A DNA stretch of 64,000 nt, taken from Chengkuizengella marina. Lineage in GTDB: Bacteria > Bacillota > Bacilli > Paenibacillales > KCTC-33759. Of the stretch, positions 8,477 to 18,643 are shown piece after piece. Location of the stretch: positions 35,284 to 99,283 of the forward strand of contig NZ_SIJB01000015.1 in NCBI RefSeq assembly GCF_009910845.1, in the 5' to 3' direction. Position 1 is the stretch's first letter. Every line of letters starts with the position of its first letter. The position numbers and the translations under genes are program-made. Below the pieces are notes generated by a model. It ran no database searches. It worked only from the letters and a program-made list of their open reading frames with translations, and had not been told where the DNA came from.

Positions 8477-11400
8477 ATGAAGAAAGCGTTTTCATTAATT
8501 TTGATATTTTCATTAGTAATAAGTTTGGTTGTACCATTTTCATCATCATATGCGTTTAACGGAGAGGTTCAAGTAGGCTCAGGGAGTTATACTACGATTT
8601 TACCAGCAGAAACAGATAAACCACCTACATGGATCATTGATCCTAATGCTCTGGCATATCCTGAACCACAATCTTTAATTTCGTCTAATGTTACAGGTCC
8701 TGATGCACCAACTTGGAAACCAACACCTACTAGTGATTGGTGGACTAATATGAATTGGGAAACGTTTAGCGAACCTCAATATCCTCATCCACTCGCGGTT
8801 TATCCTAAAACACAAGGTTTACAAATTTATTATCCAGGTAACTCTAAAGTAGTTAGTGCACCTGGACCTAGTGAATTTAACAATGTTATTTATCCAAAGC
8901 AAATAGCCTTAACTGCTGAGTTACCTAAAGATACAAGTAATGATTTCGTATTAGGACATTCAAATGTTGGAGGATTTGCAGAAGCAAGAACTGGTGGATT
9001 TAGTGATTGGTTTGTCACTGCTGATTTCTATAATGGCTCAACAGGAATGAGTATAAGCTATGGTCACGGTTCTCCTTTTGTATATGCGATTTATGAAGGT
9101 GGGAATCCATCTTTATCTTTTGATAGGGCACCTGAAATATTTGTAGGAAATGACAATGATGCAATGATTGGTGTTTCTGTTAATGGAAATTATTATGCAT
9201 TGTTTGGACCTACAGGTTCCACATGGTCCGGATTAGGTACTACAACGTTAGTAAATCAATTGCCATCAGGGAAAAATTATTTCTCTTTGGCTTTGTTACC
9301 TGATGTAAGTACTGATGAGGAAGCCATTACAGCTTTTAATCAAATGAAAACTTATGCGTATTCATTTGTGACGGATACTACAGTGAATTGGTCCTTTGAT
9401 GAAGTAAACAGTAAGGTATTTACAGATTATCAATTTACAATTACACCTAAAGAACCTGGTGCACCTGTTGAAACTTTAATGGCTTTATATGCTACACAAT
9501 GGAGAGGTTTGGATGCTGACTATACTGGATATACGTATGATTCAATGCAAGGGGAATTAAAAACATTGATTGGTAATTCCTTTACAGTAGAAGATAAGTA
9601 TACAGGTATACTACCAAACGTTCCTTATTTAGGAGATTTAAGTACAGAGAATATTGCACAATTAAAATTTTATTTAGAGGAAGAAATCAATCGACATTTC
9701 CCGAATCCAGATGATCTAAACTCAAATCCAGGAGATGTGGACACTTATTTTACAGGAAAGGAAATGGCAAGATTAACGACTTTATTTGGTCTTGCTGAAG
9801 ATTTGGCAAATCGAGTAAGTGATCCGGCTGAAAAGAGTGATTTTGAAAATTTAGCTTCCATAGCATTGGAAAAAGCGAAGTTTATGGTTACAGATTGGTT
9901 AACTGCATCTGATGAAATCGGAAATCAGGACAATCAGGAATTCTTTTACTACAATAATAACTGGGGAGCCATGATTGGGTACAGAGAGGCATTCTGGAGT
10001 GCCCCAAATTTGACAGATCATCATTTCCATTATGGTTACTTCATTAAAGCAGCGGCTGAAATCGCTAGAGCAGATGAACAGTTTTTAGCAGAGTATGGTG
10101 GCATGGTTGATCTTCTCATTCGTCATATTGCTTCACCAGATCGTGATGATCCAATGTTCCCATTTTTAAGAAATTATGATCCATATGCAGGACATTCATG
10201 GGCAGATGGTAAAGCAGGGTTTGGCGCAGGTAATAACCAAGAATCTGTTTCAGAAGCGATTAATGCTTGGACAGGAATTGTATTGTGGGGAGAATTGTTA
10301 TCCACTTTGCCTGGAAAAGAAGTAGAAGGAAAAGAAATTAGAGATTTAGGTATTTATTTATACACTTCTGAAGTAGATGCTTCGAACGAATATTACTTTG
10401 ATTTAAATCAAGATATTTATCCAGAGGAGTGGCAGCAGGTTGCTCATACCATTGTATGGGGTGGTAAAGTAGATAATACTACTTTCTGGACGAGAAATCC
10501 TGCGCAAAGACATGCGATTTTATGGTTGCCGTTCCATGGCGGTTCTTTCTATTTAGGTCAAGATACTAATTATGTATTAGAAAATTATAATAGCTTGCAA
10601 GCAGAGCTTCCTTTATTTGAAATATGGGGTCTAGCTGAAGATGCAGGTAACCCATTTTATGATTATGAAGCTGAAGCTTATTGGGATGACCTACAATGGA
10701 TGTATTTAGCGTTAGCAGATCCAACTCAGGCACTTCAACTCATGAATAATGCCATCGCGTCCTCACCAAACGGATTGTTTAGAGTAGAGGAGGGGAATTC
10801 AGCAGCTTTTACGTATAGTTGGATTCATTCTTTAACAAATGTTGGTGCAGTAGATGCCACAGTAAAAGCCGATTATCCATTTTATACTGTATTTAAAAAT
10901 GATATCGGAGAGAAAACCTATGTAGTTTACAATATGACAAATGAAACTAAGGTTGTAAATTTCTCAGATGGACAACAAATTACTGTAGCTCCAAAAAGCT
11001 TTAATTCTGATCAAGGTGTGTATATTCCAGATACAAATCCACCTTCTATACCAGTTGGTTTACAAGTAAATAGAGTGGCATCCAACTATGTGACATTAGA
11101 GTGGGATCCTTCTTCAGATGATCGTGGAGTGGTTGAGTACGATATCTTTGTAAATGGAAGTTATGCTGTTTCATCTACAGAAACAAAAGTGAAGGTTGAA
11201 GGTTTGGAGCCTACAACAACATATAATTTCACTGTAAAAGCAAAAGATGTCGATACCATTTCGGGTGAAAGCTTACCTTTACAAGTCACAACAACAATTG
11301 TAGATACTGAAGCCCCTGATACACCAACAGGTATCATCAGTGTTGAAGAGACACACAGATCTATTCATTTAAATTGGAATGTATCCTCAGATAACATTTT

Positions 11401-13315
11401 AACTGTGGAGTATGATGTATTTCGGGATGGGGTAAAAGTGGTTACAACAGAAGAAACTAATTTCAATGATTTAGGTTTGGAACCATTAACATTCTATTCA
11501 TATGAAATAGTAGCACGGGATGCAGATGGCAATGAGTCAGCTAGAAGTGAAATTTTCCAAGTGCGTTCTGGTTTCGAACCAGGTCCAGGTTATACACAAG
11601 AAATAGTTGAAACAACACCTACAACTGCAACCTTTACCATTGTACCAAGTTCAGGGTTTGATGAAGTCATTTTATTAGTAGGAATTAATGGAGCAGGTGA
11701 AGCTGGATTTAGCTTAGTTGAAAATGCAGTAGGCAACTTTGAAACGACAATTGATGTACCTGAAAATGCAAATCTGACTTATAGATATAATACGATTGTA
11801 AATGGTGTAGCTACACTTTCTAAGTTTTTTAATTATACTATGGGACAACTACCTGGTGGTATTGTAGAGGATACAATAGCTCCAACAACGCCATCAAACT
11901 TAACATCAGCCAATGTAACTGGCACAACTGTAGAGTTAGGATGGACAGCATCTACCGATAATGTAGGAGTGGTAGGTTATGATGTTTATCAGGATGGAGT
12001 GTTTGTAGATCATACAACGACAACATCTTATCAGGTTACTGGATTAACACCAGAAACAGTTTATACTTTTACAGTTATAGCGAAAGATGGTGCAGGTAAT
12101 GAGTCTGTTGCAAGTAATGAAACAACAGTTACAACGGGATCAATACCAGTAGATAATGAAGCACCAACATCACCATCAAACTTAATTTCAACAGCAAAAA
12201 GTGAAAGTACAGTTGATTTAGGATGGACAGCATCTACCGATAATGTAGGAGTGGTAGGTTATGATGTTTATCAGGATGGAGTGTTTGTAGATCATACAAC
12301 GACAACATCTTATCAAGTTTCTGGATTAACAGCAAATACAACGTATTCGTTTGAAGTGATAGCAAAAGATGCAGCCGGAAACAGTTCAACTGCTAGCAAT
12401 TCTTTATCCGTTACAACGGATGCAGCACCTCCATCAGGTGGGAATGTCATTGTAGGTCCAGATTTTACTGTTGAGATTGTAGATAGCGGAAGTAGTGTGA
12501 CATTAAAGTTCACGCCAGATGGTGTAGCTAGTTTTGCAGATTTACATTATATAGTGAATAATGGCGTACAACAAAATGTTGGAAGTGTGGAGCAGAACGG
12601 AGTCTGGGAATATACCATCCAAGGATTGAATACTGGTGACATTATAGATTTCCAATACACTTATTTCATCACTTTTGGCCAAGATTCTGAGTGGTATCAA
12701 TATGAGGTTGGGTCTGGAGGAGTGACCAATCCAGAACCAGAAGTAGACACGGAAGCACCTACAGCACCAACAAATTTAAATTTTACAGCAAAAGGTGAAA
12801 CTACAGTTGACTTAACTTGGACAGCAGCAACAGATAACGTAGGAGTAGTAAGTTATGATATTTATAAAGATGGAATACTTGAGGGCAATACAACAGGCAC
12901 AGCTCATACAGTAACAGGATTAACAGAAAATACAATTTATACGTTTACTGTAGTGGCTAAAGACGCAGCAGGAAACGAATCTGCAGCAAGTAATGGTTTA
13001 CAAGTGACTACAGATGCAGCACCAGTAATTCCTACAGATCCAACTGCACAACATGGTGTAACTTATTTAAATACTACAGAAGCTACCATTTGGTTTACAC
13101 CAGAAGCTAATGCAACTTACGAGTATATTATTTTGCATTATGTCATTAACAATGGACCACAAGAAAATCCAATGTTAATATACAACGATGCTACAGGGAG
13201 ATATGAATTTACTGTCACAAATGGACAAGTGATTCAAAATTTACAATATGGTTTTACGTACAAAAAAGTAGGGGAATTCCAACAGGATATTCCTATGGTG
13301 AATAGCACACCATAA
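8477..13315 (+). CDS. Second secreted modular GH81 endo-beta-1,3-glucanase
   Basis: Paralogue of the upstream GH81 enzyme, 1612 residues, from an ATG with Shine-Dalgarno GGGGGAGG. Order: signal peptide (1-27), GH81 (about 30-845; candidate acid D514 in DHHFHYGY, E589 and E593 in ESVSEA), FN3 (848-941), FN3 (942-1031), an unusual beta-rich module (1034-1126), FN3 (1130-1221), FN3 (1224-1317), CBM56-type (1322-1414), FN3 (1419-1516) and a C-terminal CBM56-like module (1522-1612). The last three modules closely match those of the first enzyme, while the catalytic domains have diverged. This suggests tandem duplication followed by module exchange. The two enzymes probably work together on insoluble beta-1,3-glucan. 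Confidence 0.9.
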   Translation: MKKAFSLILIFSLVISLVVPFSSSYAFNGEVQVGSGSYTTILPAETDKPPTWIIDPNALAYPEPQSLISSNVTGPDAPTWKPTPTSDWWTNMNWETFSEPQYPHPLAVYPKTQGLQIYYPGNSKVVSAPGPSEFNNVIYPKQIALTAELPKDTSNDFVLGHSNVGGFAEARTGGFSDWFVTADFYNGSTGMSISYGHGSPFVYAIYEGGNPSLSFDRAPEIFVGNDNDAMIGVSVNGNYYALFGPTGSTWSGLGTTTLVNQLPSGKNYFSLALLPDVSTDEEAITAFNQMKTYAYSFVTDTTVNWSFDEVNSKVFTDYQFTITPKEPGAPVETLMALYATQWRGLDADYTGYTYDSMQGELKTLIGNSFTVEDKYTGILPNVPYLGDLSTENIAQLKFYLEEEINRHFPNPDDLNSNPGDVDTYFTGKEMARLTTLFGLAEDLANRVSDPAEKSDFENLASIALEKAKFMVTDWLTASDEIGNQDNQEFFYYNNNWGAMIGYREAFWSAPNLTDHHFHYGYFIKAAAEIARADEQFLAEYGGMVDLLIRHIASPDRDDPMFPFLRNYDPYAGHSWADGKAGFGAGNNQESVSEAINAWTGIVLWGELLSTLPGKEVEGKEIRDLGIYLYTSEVDASNEYYFDLNQDIYPEEWQQVAHTIVWGGKVDNTTFWTRNPAQRHAILWLPFHGGSFYLGQDTNYVLENYNSLQAELPLFEIWGLAEDAGNPFYDYEAEAYWDDLQWMYLALADPTQALQLMNNAIASSPNGLFRVEEGNSAAFTYSWIHSLTNVGAVDATVKADYPFYTVFKNDIGEKTYVVYNMTNETKVVNFSDGQQITVAPKSFNSDQGVYIPDTNPPSIPVGLQVNRVASNYVTLEWDPSSDDRGVVEYDIFVNGSYAVSSTETKVKVEGLEPTTTYNFTVKAKDVDTISGESLPLQVTTTIVDTEAPDTPTGIISVEETHRSIHLNWNVSSDNILTVEYDVFRDGVKVVTTEETNFNDLGLEPLTFYSYEIVARDADGNESARSEIFQVRSGFEPGPGYTQEIVETTPTTATFTIVPSSGFDEVILLVGINGAGEAGFSLVENAVGNFETTIDVPENANLTYRYNTIVNGVATLSKFFNYTMGQLPGGIVEDTIAPTTPSNLTSANVTGTTVELGWTASTDNVGVVGYDVYQDGVFVDHTTTTSYQVTGLTPETVYTFTVIAKDGAGNESVASNETTVTTGSIPVDNEAPTSPSNLISTAKSESTVDLGWTASTDNVGVVGYDVYQDGVFVDHTTTTSYQVSGLTANTTYSFEVIAKDAAGNSSTASNSLSVTTDAAPPSGGNVIVGPDFTVEIVDSGSSVTLKFTPDGVASFADLHYIVNNGVQQNVGSVEQNGVWEYTIQGLNTGDIIDFQYTYFITFGQDSEWYQYEVGSGGVTNPEPEVDTEAPTAPTNLNFTAKGETTVDLTWTAATDNVGVVSYDIYKDGILEGNTTGTAHTVTGLTENTIYTFTVVAKDAAGNESAASNGLQVTTDAAPVIPTDPTAQHGVTYLNTTEATIWFTPEANATYEYIILHYVINNGPQENPMLIYNDATGRYEFTVTNGQVIQNLQYGFTYKKVGEFQQDIPMVNSTP
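11936..12315 (+). repeat. 98-bp exact direct repeat inside FN3 modules of second GH81 gene
   Basis: Bases 11936-12033 and 12218-12315 are identical over 98 bp, offset 282 bp (94 codons, one FN3 module). Flanking parts of the same two FN3 modules differ. A similar but diverged stretch occurs near 7240-7310 in the first GH81 gene. This is a recent module duplication or gene conversion. Confidence 0.9.
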
Positions 13316-13335
13316 ATTGAATTTAGATTTCATAA

Positions 13336-13378
13336 AAAAGCCTGCAATGGAGGGATACGCCCTCATTGCAGGCTTTTA
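13336..13378. terminator. Bidirectional terminator between GH81 and iron alcohol dehydrogenase
   Basis: A long stem (AAAAGCCTGCAATG paired with CATTGCAGGCTTTT, with a GAGGG/CCCTC extension) lies between convergent genes. A-rich and T-rich flanks suit termination in both directions. Confidence 0.9.
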
Positions 13379-13421
13379 TTTTCATAGATGTTTATATTAA
13401 ACGTTTATCTGGCTCAGCTCT

Positions 13422-14585
13422 TTACAATGATGCATTTAAAATAGACATAACATCTTTTTTATTTAATTTATTAAAGTTTCCAAATTCACCATAAACTAAT
13501 GTTTTATCTGCGATACTTTCTAAATTTTTATCATCAATATCATAATCAGCGAGGGTAGAAGGAGCGCCTAAACTAGACCAGAAAGCACTTAGTTTTTCAA
13601 TACCTTCCAGAGCAACTTCTTTATCTGTTTTTCCTTCAGTTTCTACATCAAATACTCGTGTAGCTAGTTGTTTGAAGCGTCCAACATTGGCTGCTAAATT
13701 GTGTTTCATCCAGTTCGGGAACAAGATCGCTAGTCCTCCAGCATGTGGAATATCATATACAGCAGAAACTGCATGTTCAATGTTGTGAGTAGCCCAATCT
13801 CCACGATATCCCATGGATAACATGCCATTCAAAGCGATTGTACCGTTGTAAAGGATCGTTTCACGATGGTTATAGTTTTCTAAATCATTTAGTAATAGAG
13901 GTGCAGTTTCAATTACAGTTTGCAGTACAGATTCACACATCCGATCTTGAAGTGGTGTGTTTTCTATGTGATGGAAATACTGTTCAAGCACATGTGTCAT
14001 CATGTCTACAATACCATATATGGTTTGATCCCTGGGTACAGTGAACGTATTTTCAGGATCTAGAATCGAAAATTTAGGGAATACTGCTGGACTTCCCCAT
14101 CCATACTTTTCATTTGTTTCCCAGTTTGTAATCACAGAACCAGCATTCATTTCTGATCCAGTTGCAGCAAGTGTTAACACAGTACCGAAAGGCAACGCAT
14201 CTACAGCTGCTTTTTTGCGTGTGATCACTTCCCAAATATCACCATCTAATCTGGCTCCCGCAGCAATTGCTTTTGTACAGTCAATAACACTTCCACCACC
14301 AACTGCGAGCAGGAACTCAATGCCTTCATTTTTACAAATATCTACTCCTTTATGCACTGTAGTTAAACGAGGGTTCGGTTCAACACCAGACAATTCAAAT
14401 ATTTCAGTATCTATATCTTTTAAATAACTCATCACTTTATCATAAATACCATTTCTTTTAATACTTCCTCCACCATAAACAACTAAGACTTTTTGTCCGT
14501 ATTTAGGAACTTCCTTAGTTAATTGCTGCATCTGGCCTTTTCCAAATATTAATTGGGTTGGATTATAGAATGTGAAGTTTTCCAT
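13422..14585 (-). CDS. Iron-containing alcohol dehydrogenase (YqhD/butanol dehydrogenase type)
   Basis: Group III metal-dependent alcohol dehydrogenase that reduces aldehydes or oxidises alcohols with NAD(P)(H). The 387-aa protein shows the [11 protein letters not shown] nucleotide-binding loop, an N-terminal FGKG motif, and metal ligands in [12 protein letters not shown] and in [17 protein letters not shown]. Length and motifs match the YqhD/YugJ/BDH group; the natural substrate cannot be read from sequence. It lies 90 nt downstream of the CoA-disulfide reductase gene on the same strand and could be co-transcribed with it. Confidence 0.9.
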   Translation of the reverse strand: MENFTFYNPTQLIFGKGQMQQLTKEVPKYGQKVLVVYGGGSIKRNGIYDKVMSYLKDIDTEIFELSGVEPNPRLTTVHKGVDICKNEGIEFLLAVGGGSVIDCTKAIAAGARLDGDIWEVITRKKAAVDALPFGTVLTLAATGSEMNAGSVITNWETNEKYGWGSPAVFPKFSILDPENTFTVPRDQTIYGIVDMMTHVLEQYFHHIENTPLQDRMCESVLQTVIETAPLLLNDLENYNHRETILYNGTIALNGMLSMGYRGDWATHNIEHAVSAVYDIPHAGGLAILFPNWMKHNLAANVGRFKQLATRVFDVETEGKTDKEVALEGIEKLSAFWSSLGAPSTLADYDIDDKNLESIADKTLVYGEFGNFNKLNKKDVMSILNASL

Positions 14586-14675
14586 AAAATTTACCTACTT
14601 TCTTTTCGAAATAAAATAACTTATATACATCGGTTATAATTATATAATTATTTAGAGCACATAATCAAATGGTAT

Positions 14676-16331
14676 TTAGGAACTGGATTTTTCAGATATT
14701 TCGTAGGATTTGTATCCACCTGTTAAATTTTTTACTTTAAAACCTTCTTGAACTAATATTCTAGAAGCAATATGACCTCTCACACCTACTTGGCAATATA
14801 CCCAAAGTTCTTTGTTAGAGGGCAGTTCTTCTTTTCTTTCACGTAATTCATCAACAGGAATATGAATTGAGCCTTCAATGGCTCCTTTTTCAAACTCTTG
14901 TTCTGTTCTTACATCAATGAGAACCATATCGTTCGGATCAAATTGATTTATTAGATCTTCTATTACATAAATATCGCTTTTTCCAGTAAGTAAGTTTTCA
15001 GCAACATAACCTGCCATATTGACAGGGTCTTTTGCAGATGAATATGGTGGAGCATAACAAAGTTCAAGCTCCGTTAAATCATAAATAGTGCCTCCAAGAC
15101 GAATGGTGGTTGCAAGTACATCAATTCTTTTATCCACTCCTTCTTTACCAAATGCCTGGGCTCCAAGTATTTTACCATCATCTTGAAATATTAATTTTAA
15201 TGAAAGAGGTTTGGCACCAGGATAATAACCAGCATGAGATAGAGGGTGAACATGAACAACATGGTATGGCATATTGAATTGTTTTAAATTTCTTTCATTT
15301 AATCCGGTGCTTGCTCCAGTCAGATTAAAGATCTTAATAACAGAAGTGCCTTGAGTGCCTTTATATGTGGAAGGAATCCCACAAATCTGATCGGCAACAA
15401 TTCTCCCTTGTTTATTTGCTGGTCCAGCTAAAGGTATTGCCGTTTTTTGTTGATGAACAAAATGTTTAACTTCCACCGCATCACCAACAGCCCATATTCC
15501 CTTCACGTTTGTTTGCATTTCATCGTTAACAATAATATGACCTTTTTCACCTAAATTGATGTCTGTTTTTTGTAAGAAAGCTGTGTCTGGAACAACACCT
15601 ATTGCCATAATCACAATATCTACGGTTAACTTTTTACCGCTTTGCATGATGGCTGTGATTTCCGCTTGATCATCTTGAAAGGCTTCTATTCGATCATTAA
15701 ATATGAATTGAACACCGTGTTCTTGCATTTCTTTCTCTGCATGAGTTACCATATCTGAGTCAAAAGGTGCCAGGATATGCGGCGCACTTTCAATTAAAGT
15801 GACTTGAAGTCCACGTTGAACTAAGCTTTCAGCCATTTCAACACCAATGTAACCTCCACCCACAATTATAGCTTTTTGTATATCATTTTGATCTACAACA
15901 CTTTTAATTTGATCGGTATCTGGAATATTTCTAAGTGTAAATATTTTATTGCTTTCAATTCCTTGCAGATTAGGGACAATCGGTTTAGCACCAGGAGATA
16001 AAATGAGATCATCAAAAGTTTCTTCGTATTCACCTAAATGTTTACTTCTCACTACTACTTTTTTATTTTCTGAATCTACTTGAATGACCTCACTACATAC
16101 TCTTACGTCAATATTAAATCTGTTTTTCATCATGTCTGGGGATGTGACTAACAACTTAGAACGATCTTGTATAGTTTCACCTATGAAATAAGGTAATCCA
16201 CAATTTGCAAAGGAAATGAATTCTCCTTTTTCAAATATAATGATTTCAGCTGTTTCATCCAGTCTTCTTAGCCTAGCAGCTGCAGAAGCTCCACCTGCTA
16301 CACCACCTACGATAAGTACTTTTTTACTCAT
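14676..16331 (-). CDS. cdr: CoA-disulfide reductase with C-terminal rhodanese domain
   Basis: Flavoprotein that reduces CoA disulfide or related per-/polysulfides with NAD(P)H. The 551-aa chain has an N-terminal FAD site (VGGVAGGASAAARLRR), the single active cysteine C44 in FANCGLPY, a second nucleotide site (IVGGGYIGVEMAE), a CoADR dimerisation domain, and from about residue 465 a rhodanese domain with C513 in VYCQVGVRG. This is the CoADR-RHD architecture known from Bacillus anthracis. A Shine-Dalgarno AGGAGGA precedes the ATG. It probably serves thiol redox balance or sulfur handling. Confidence 0.93.
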   Translation of the reverse strand: MSKKVLIVGGVAGGASAAARLRRLDETAEIIIFEKGEFISFANCGLPYFIGETIQDRSKLLVTSPDMMKNRFNIDVRVCSEVIQVDSENKKVVVRSKHLGEYEETFDDLILSPGAKPIVPNLQGIESNKIFTLRNIPDTDQIKSVVDQNDIQKAIIVGGGYIGVEMAESLVQRGLQVTLIESAPHILAPFDSDMVTHAEKEMQEHGVQFIFNDRIEAFQDDQAEITAIMQSGKKLTVDIVIMAIGVVPDTAFLQKTDINLGEKGHIIVNDEMQTNVKGIWAVGDAVEVKHFVHQQKTAIPLAGPANKQGRIVADQICGIPSTYKGTQGTSVIKIFNLTGASTGLNERNLKQFNMPYHVVHVHPLSHAGYYPGAKPLSLKLIFQDDGKILGAQAFGKEGVDKRIDVLATTIRLGGTIYDLTELELCYAPPYSSAKDPVNMAGYVAENLLTGKSDIYVIEDLINQFDPNDMVLIDVRTEQEFEKGAIEGSIHIPVDELRERKEELPSNKELWVYCQVGVRGHIASRILVQEGFKVKNLTGGYKSYEISEKSSS

Positions 16332-16533
16332 TATGAACTTCCTCCTCTATAGTTTGATACTGAAAATAAGGTTAACTTTATCATTACCTTAATATTACAT
16401 TTAAATTTATATATTGTTATATCTTAATTTTACGATATAAGTAATGATTTATTCAATTTATTTAGTTTGAAAGCTTTGTGACAATCTAGATTTTTCCATT
16501 TTATATTTAAAGTACGTCCCCATTTGTTTTTGG

Positions 16534-16539
16534 TATAAT
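16534..16539 (+). promoter_or_regulatory. Extended -10 promoter for secreted protease
   Basis: TGGTATAAT is an extended -10 element; no convincing -35 is present. Transcription would start near 16546. An ATG at 16553 would then lie only about 7 nt from the 5' end, which supports the start at 16571. Confidence 0.55.
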
Positions 16540-16570
16540 AATAGAAAAAGGGATGAGGAGAAAAACTGTA

Positions 16571-17833
16571 ATGGTATTTAAACGTAGCAATTTTTTATTT
16601 TTTTTCATTGTAATTGTTCTATTAAGTTATTCTAGTGTTTTCCCACAATCTATCAGTTATGCAAAATATGAAGATTGGATAAAATTACCTGAGAAGAAAG
16701 AAGTTCCTCTAGTCAAAACGTTTACGATTCAATTTAATAAACAAATTTTTGTTGAAGATATTGATGGTATTGTTATTGAAAGTGAGGATATGTTTATTCC
16801 TGTAACTATTGGTCTAAAAGGGAATGAAGCGACAGTTACTCCTGTTGAATATCTACGACCAAATACAGATTATACACTTCGTATCTTTTTAGATCATGCT
16901 CGTTATTATATGAATTTTTCAACTGAAAAAACGGATGAGAATTTTTTATATATGGGGAAAAAAGATGTAGTAAGTGAGTATGCTCCAGATGAAATTATAC
17001 CAGATCTTAATTACTATCGATTAGATATGGAGAAAGGAAATCCAATACGAATTTATGTGACAGATGATTATGAAGAAGAGTTTGGAAAAGGCTTTGCTTA
17101 TACCGAAATTGAGGATATAATAAAATCCATTGAAAAAATAAAAGATTTTCAACCCTATGAGAATGTAAATTCTTCATTAGATATTTATTTTTACACTGAT
17201 GATTCTGATACACCATTTCCAGAGAAAACTCAAGGTAAGGCATCTTCTTGGGGTGAACATACAGAAATTTTAATTAATGGTTCTACTCTTCCATTTGATT
17301 TTCGTCCAGTATTAACCCATGAAATTGTACATTATTTCGATCAGCAATCTTCCTTGGATGATCAAGATAAGCAGGAGATTTATGAGAAATTCTGGGGAGA
17401 GGATTATCGATTCTGGTTACTGGAAGGTGGGGCAGAGTACAGTGCGTTTTTCCATCATAAATATACTACAAATTCATTCAATGATTTAGATTTAATTTCA
17501 GTTAAAGATTCAAAGAGCTCTATTGTAAAATACGTCAAAAAACTAAAAAGTAATAAAGCAATACTAGATAAGGATATTCAGTTAAATTCATTCGATGATA
17601 TTAAACGAGCAAGTGATGAAAACTACGGAGTTACTTTAGCTTTATTTTGGTATTTAGCTGAGGAATATGGTTATGAAGAAGTATATGAATATGTAGAATA
17701 TATTGGTGATCATTTCGAACCTGAACAATCTATCAGTGGAAGTGAAAAAGATGAAATCGCAATACAGTTTTTTGATAAAACAGAAGAAGAGATTCTGGAA
17801 GATTGGTTAGAATATTTTGATGATTTTCAATAA
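16571..17833 (+). CDS. Secreted zinc metalloprotease-like protein with Ig-like N-terminal domain
   Basis: Predicted exported protein of 420 residues. A signal peptide (about 1-31) is followed by an Ig-like domain (about 40-120, with the PNTDYTL motif of Big_5/SbsA-type domains) and a C-terminal zincin-like region. The zinc motif is HEIVH (H250, E251, H254), with a downstream glutamate pair at E285/E289 in LLEGGAEY, like the peptidase MA (gluzincin) group. I prefer ATG 16571 because GAGGAG sits 10 nt upstream and the promoter lies close to the earlier ATG at 16553. The gene is monocistronic. Substrate is unknown. Confidence 0.75.
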   Translation: MVFKRSNFLFFFIVIVLLSYSSVFPQSISYAKYEDWIKLPEKKEVPLVKTFTIQFNKQIFVEDIDGIVIESEDMFIPVTIGLKGNEATVTPVEYLRPNTDYTLRIFLDHARYYMNFSTEKTDENFLYMGKKDVVSEYAPDEIIPDLNYYRLDMEKGNPIRIYVTDDYEEEFGKGFAYTEIEDIIKSIEKIKDFQPYENVNSSLDIYFYTDDSDTPFPEKTQGKASSWGEHTEILINGSTLPFDFRPVLTHEIVHYFDQQSSLDDQDKQEIYEKFWGEDYRFWLLEGGAEYSAFFHHKYTTNSFNDLDLISVKDSKSSIVKYVKKLKSNKAILDKDIQLNSFDDIKRASDENYGVTLALFWYLAEEYGYEEVYEYVEYIGDHFEPEQSISGSEKDEIAIQFFDKTEEEILEDWLEYFDDFQ

Positions 17834-18193
17834 ATCTCATCTAGTTAAGAAGACAATAAATCGAAATTAAAAATAACATTAGTTGTTGCTGCCTTTTTTC
17901 TGTTTTCAATCGAGGAAAGGCTGCTTTATTTAATTTAAGAATTAATAAATATATTTAATGTATATTTCCCATCAAAAAAGTTGAAATATTCAAAATTTAC
18001 CCTATCTTGATAAAAGGTGATAAAATATCAATAGATAAAATGTCTATAAAAACAAATTAATAATTAAATATGTGTTTCAAAACAGTCAATATCACTGCAG
18101 AGGAATAATGGCTTTCCAATCCTAGTTAATAATTTGATTAGATTGAAAGGTGGATTTCGCAGCCTTTTTGAAACACCACGACGAGGAGAAAAT
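17834..18193 (+). other. 360-bp intergenic region, no gene seen
   Basis: AT-rich spacer between the secreted protease and the GNAT gene. A GAAAGGTGGATTTCGCAG stretch near 18144-18161 faintly recalls a T-box bulge, but the other T-box elements are missing. No ORF with a ribosome-binding site was found. Confidence 0.5.
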
Positions 18194-18643
18194 ATGAATA
18201 ACGAAAAAGTAACACTTGTAGAATTAAATGCTGACAATTGGTATGAATGTTGTACGTTAAAAGTTTCAGATGATCAAATAAAGTTTATAGAATCAAATGC
18301 CGTATCCATAGCTCAATCTAAATTTGAACCAACATTAAAACCTTACGCTATTCAATATGAAGGTAAAACAGTTGGGTTCCTTATGTTCAATACGGTGAAA
18401 GAAGAACTGGATGGCTACTGGGTATATCGGATTATGGTTGATAAGAACTTTCAAGGAAAAGGAATTGGTAAAAAAGCTACTCAGCTTATGATAGACGAAA
18501 TATCAAAATTACCGAATTCAAATAAAATCATTGTAGGTTACCATCCAGAAAATTTAGGGGCACATCAACTTTATGCCAGTTTTGGTTTTGTTGACAAAGG
18601 TGATCGATTTGGTAAGGAAATGGCTGTGGTGAAAGAGTTTTAG
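18194..18643 (+). CDS. GNAT N-acetyltransferase (spermidine/spermine acetyltransferase-like)
   Basis: Acetyl-CoA-dependent N-acetyltransferase of 149 residues. The acetyl-CoA loop is visible as MVDKNFQGKGIGKKATQLM, and the C-terminal YHPENLGAHQLYASFGF segment is typical of the family. The N-terminal LNADNWYECCTLKVSDDQ resembles the BltD/PaiA polyamine acetyltransferases, so a polyamine is a possible substrate (inference). The ATG at 18194 has GAGGAG 5-6 nt upstream; the frame is open earlier without a ribosome-binding site. Confidence 0.85.
   Translation: MNNEKVTLVELNADNWYECCTLKVSDDQIKFIESNAVSIAQSKFEPTLKPYAIQYEGKTVGFLMFNTVKEELDGYWVYRIMVDKNFQGKGIGKKATQLMIDEISKLPNSNKIIVGYHPENLGAHQLYASFGFVDKGDRFGKEMAVVKEF

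Noticed and set aside
18140..18193. T-box-like riboswitch before the GNAT gene
   Set aside because: Only a GGTGGATTTCGC stretch resembles the T-box bulge; the conserved ACC, specifier stem and terminator/antiterminator pair are missing, and the gene is not amino-acid related.
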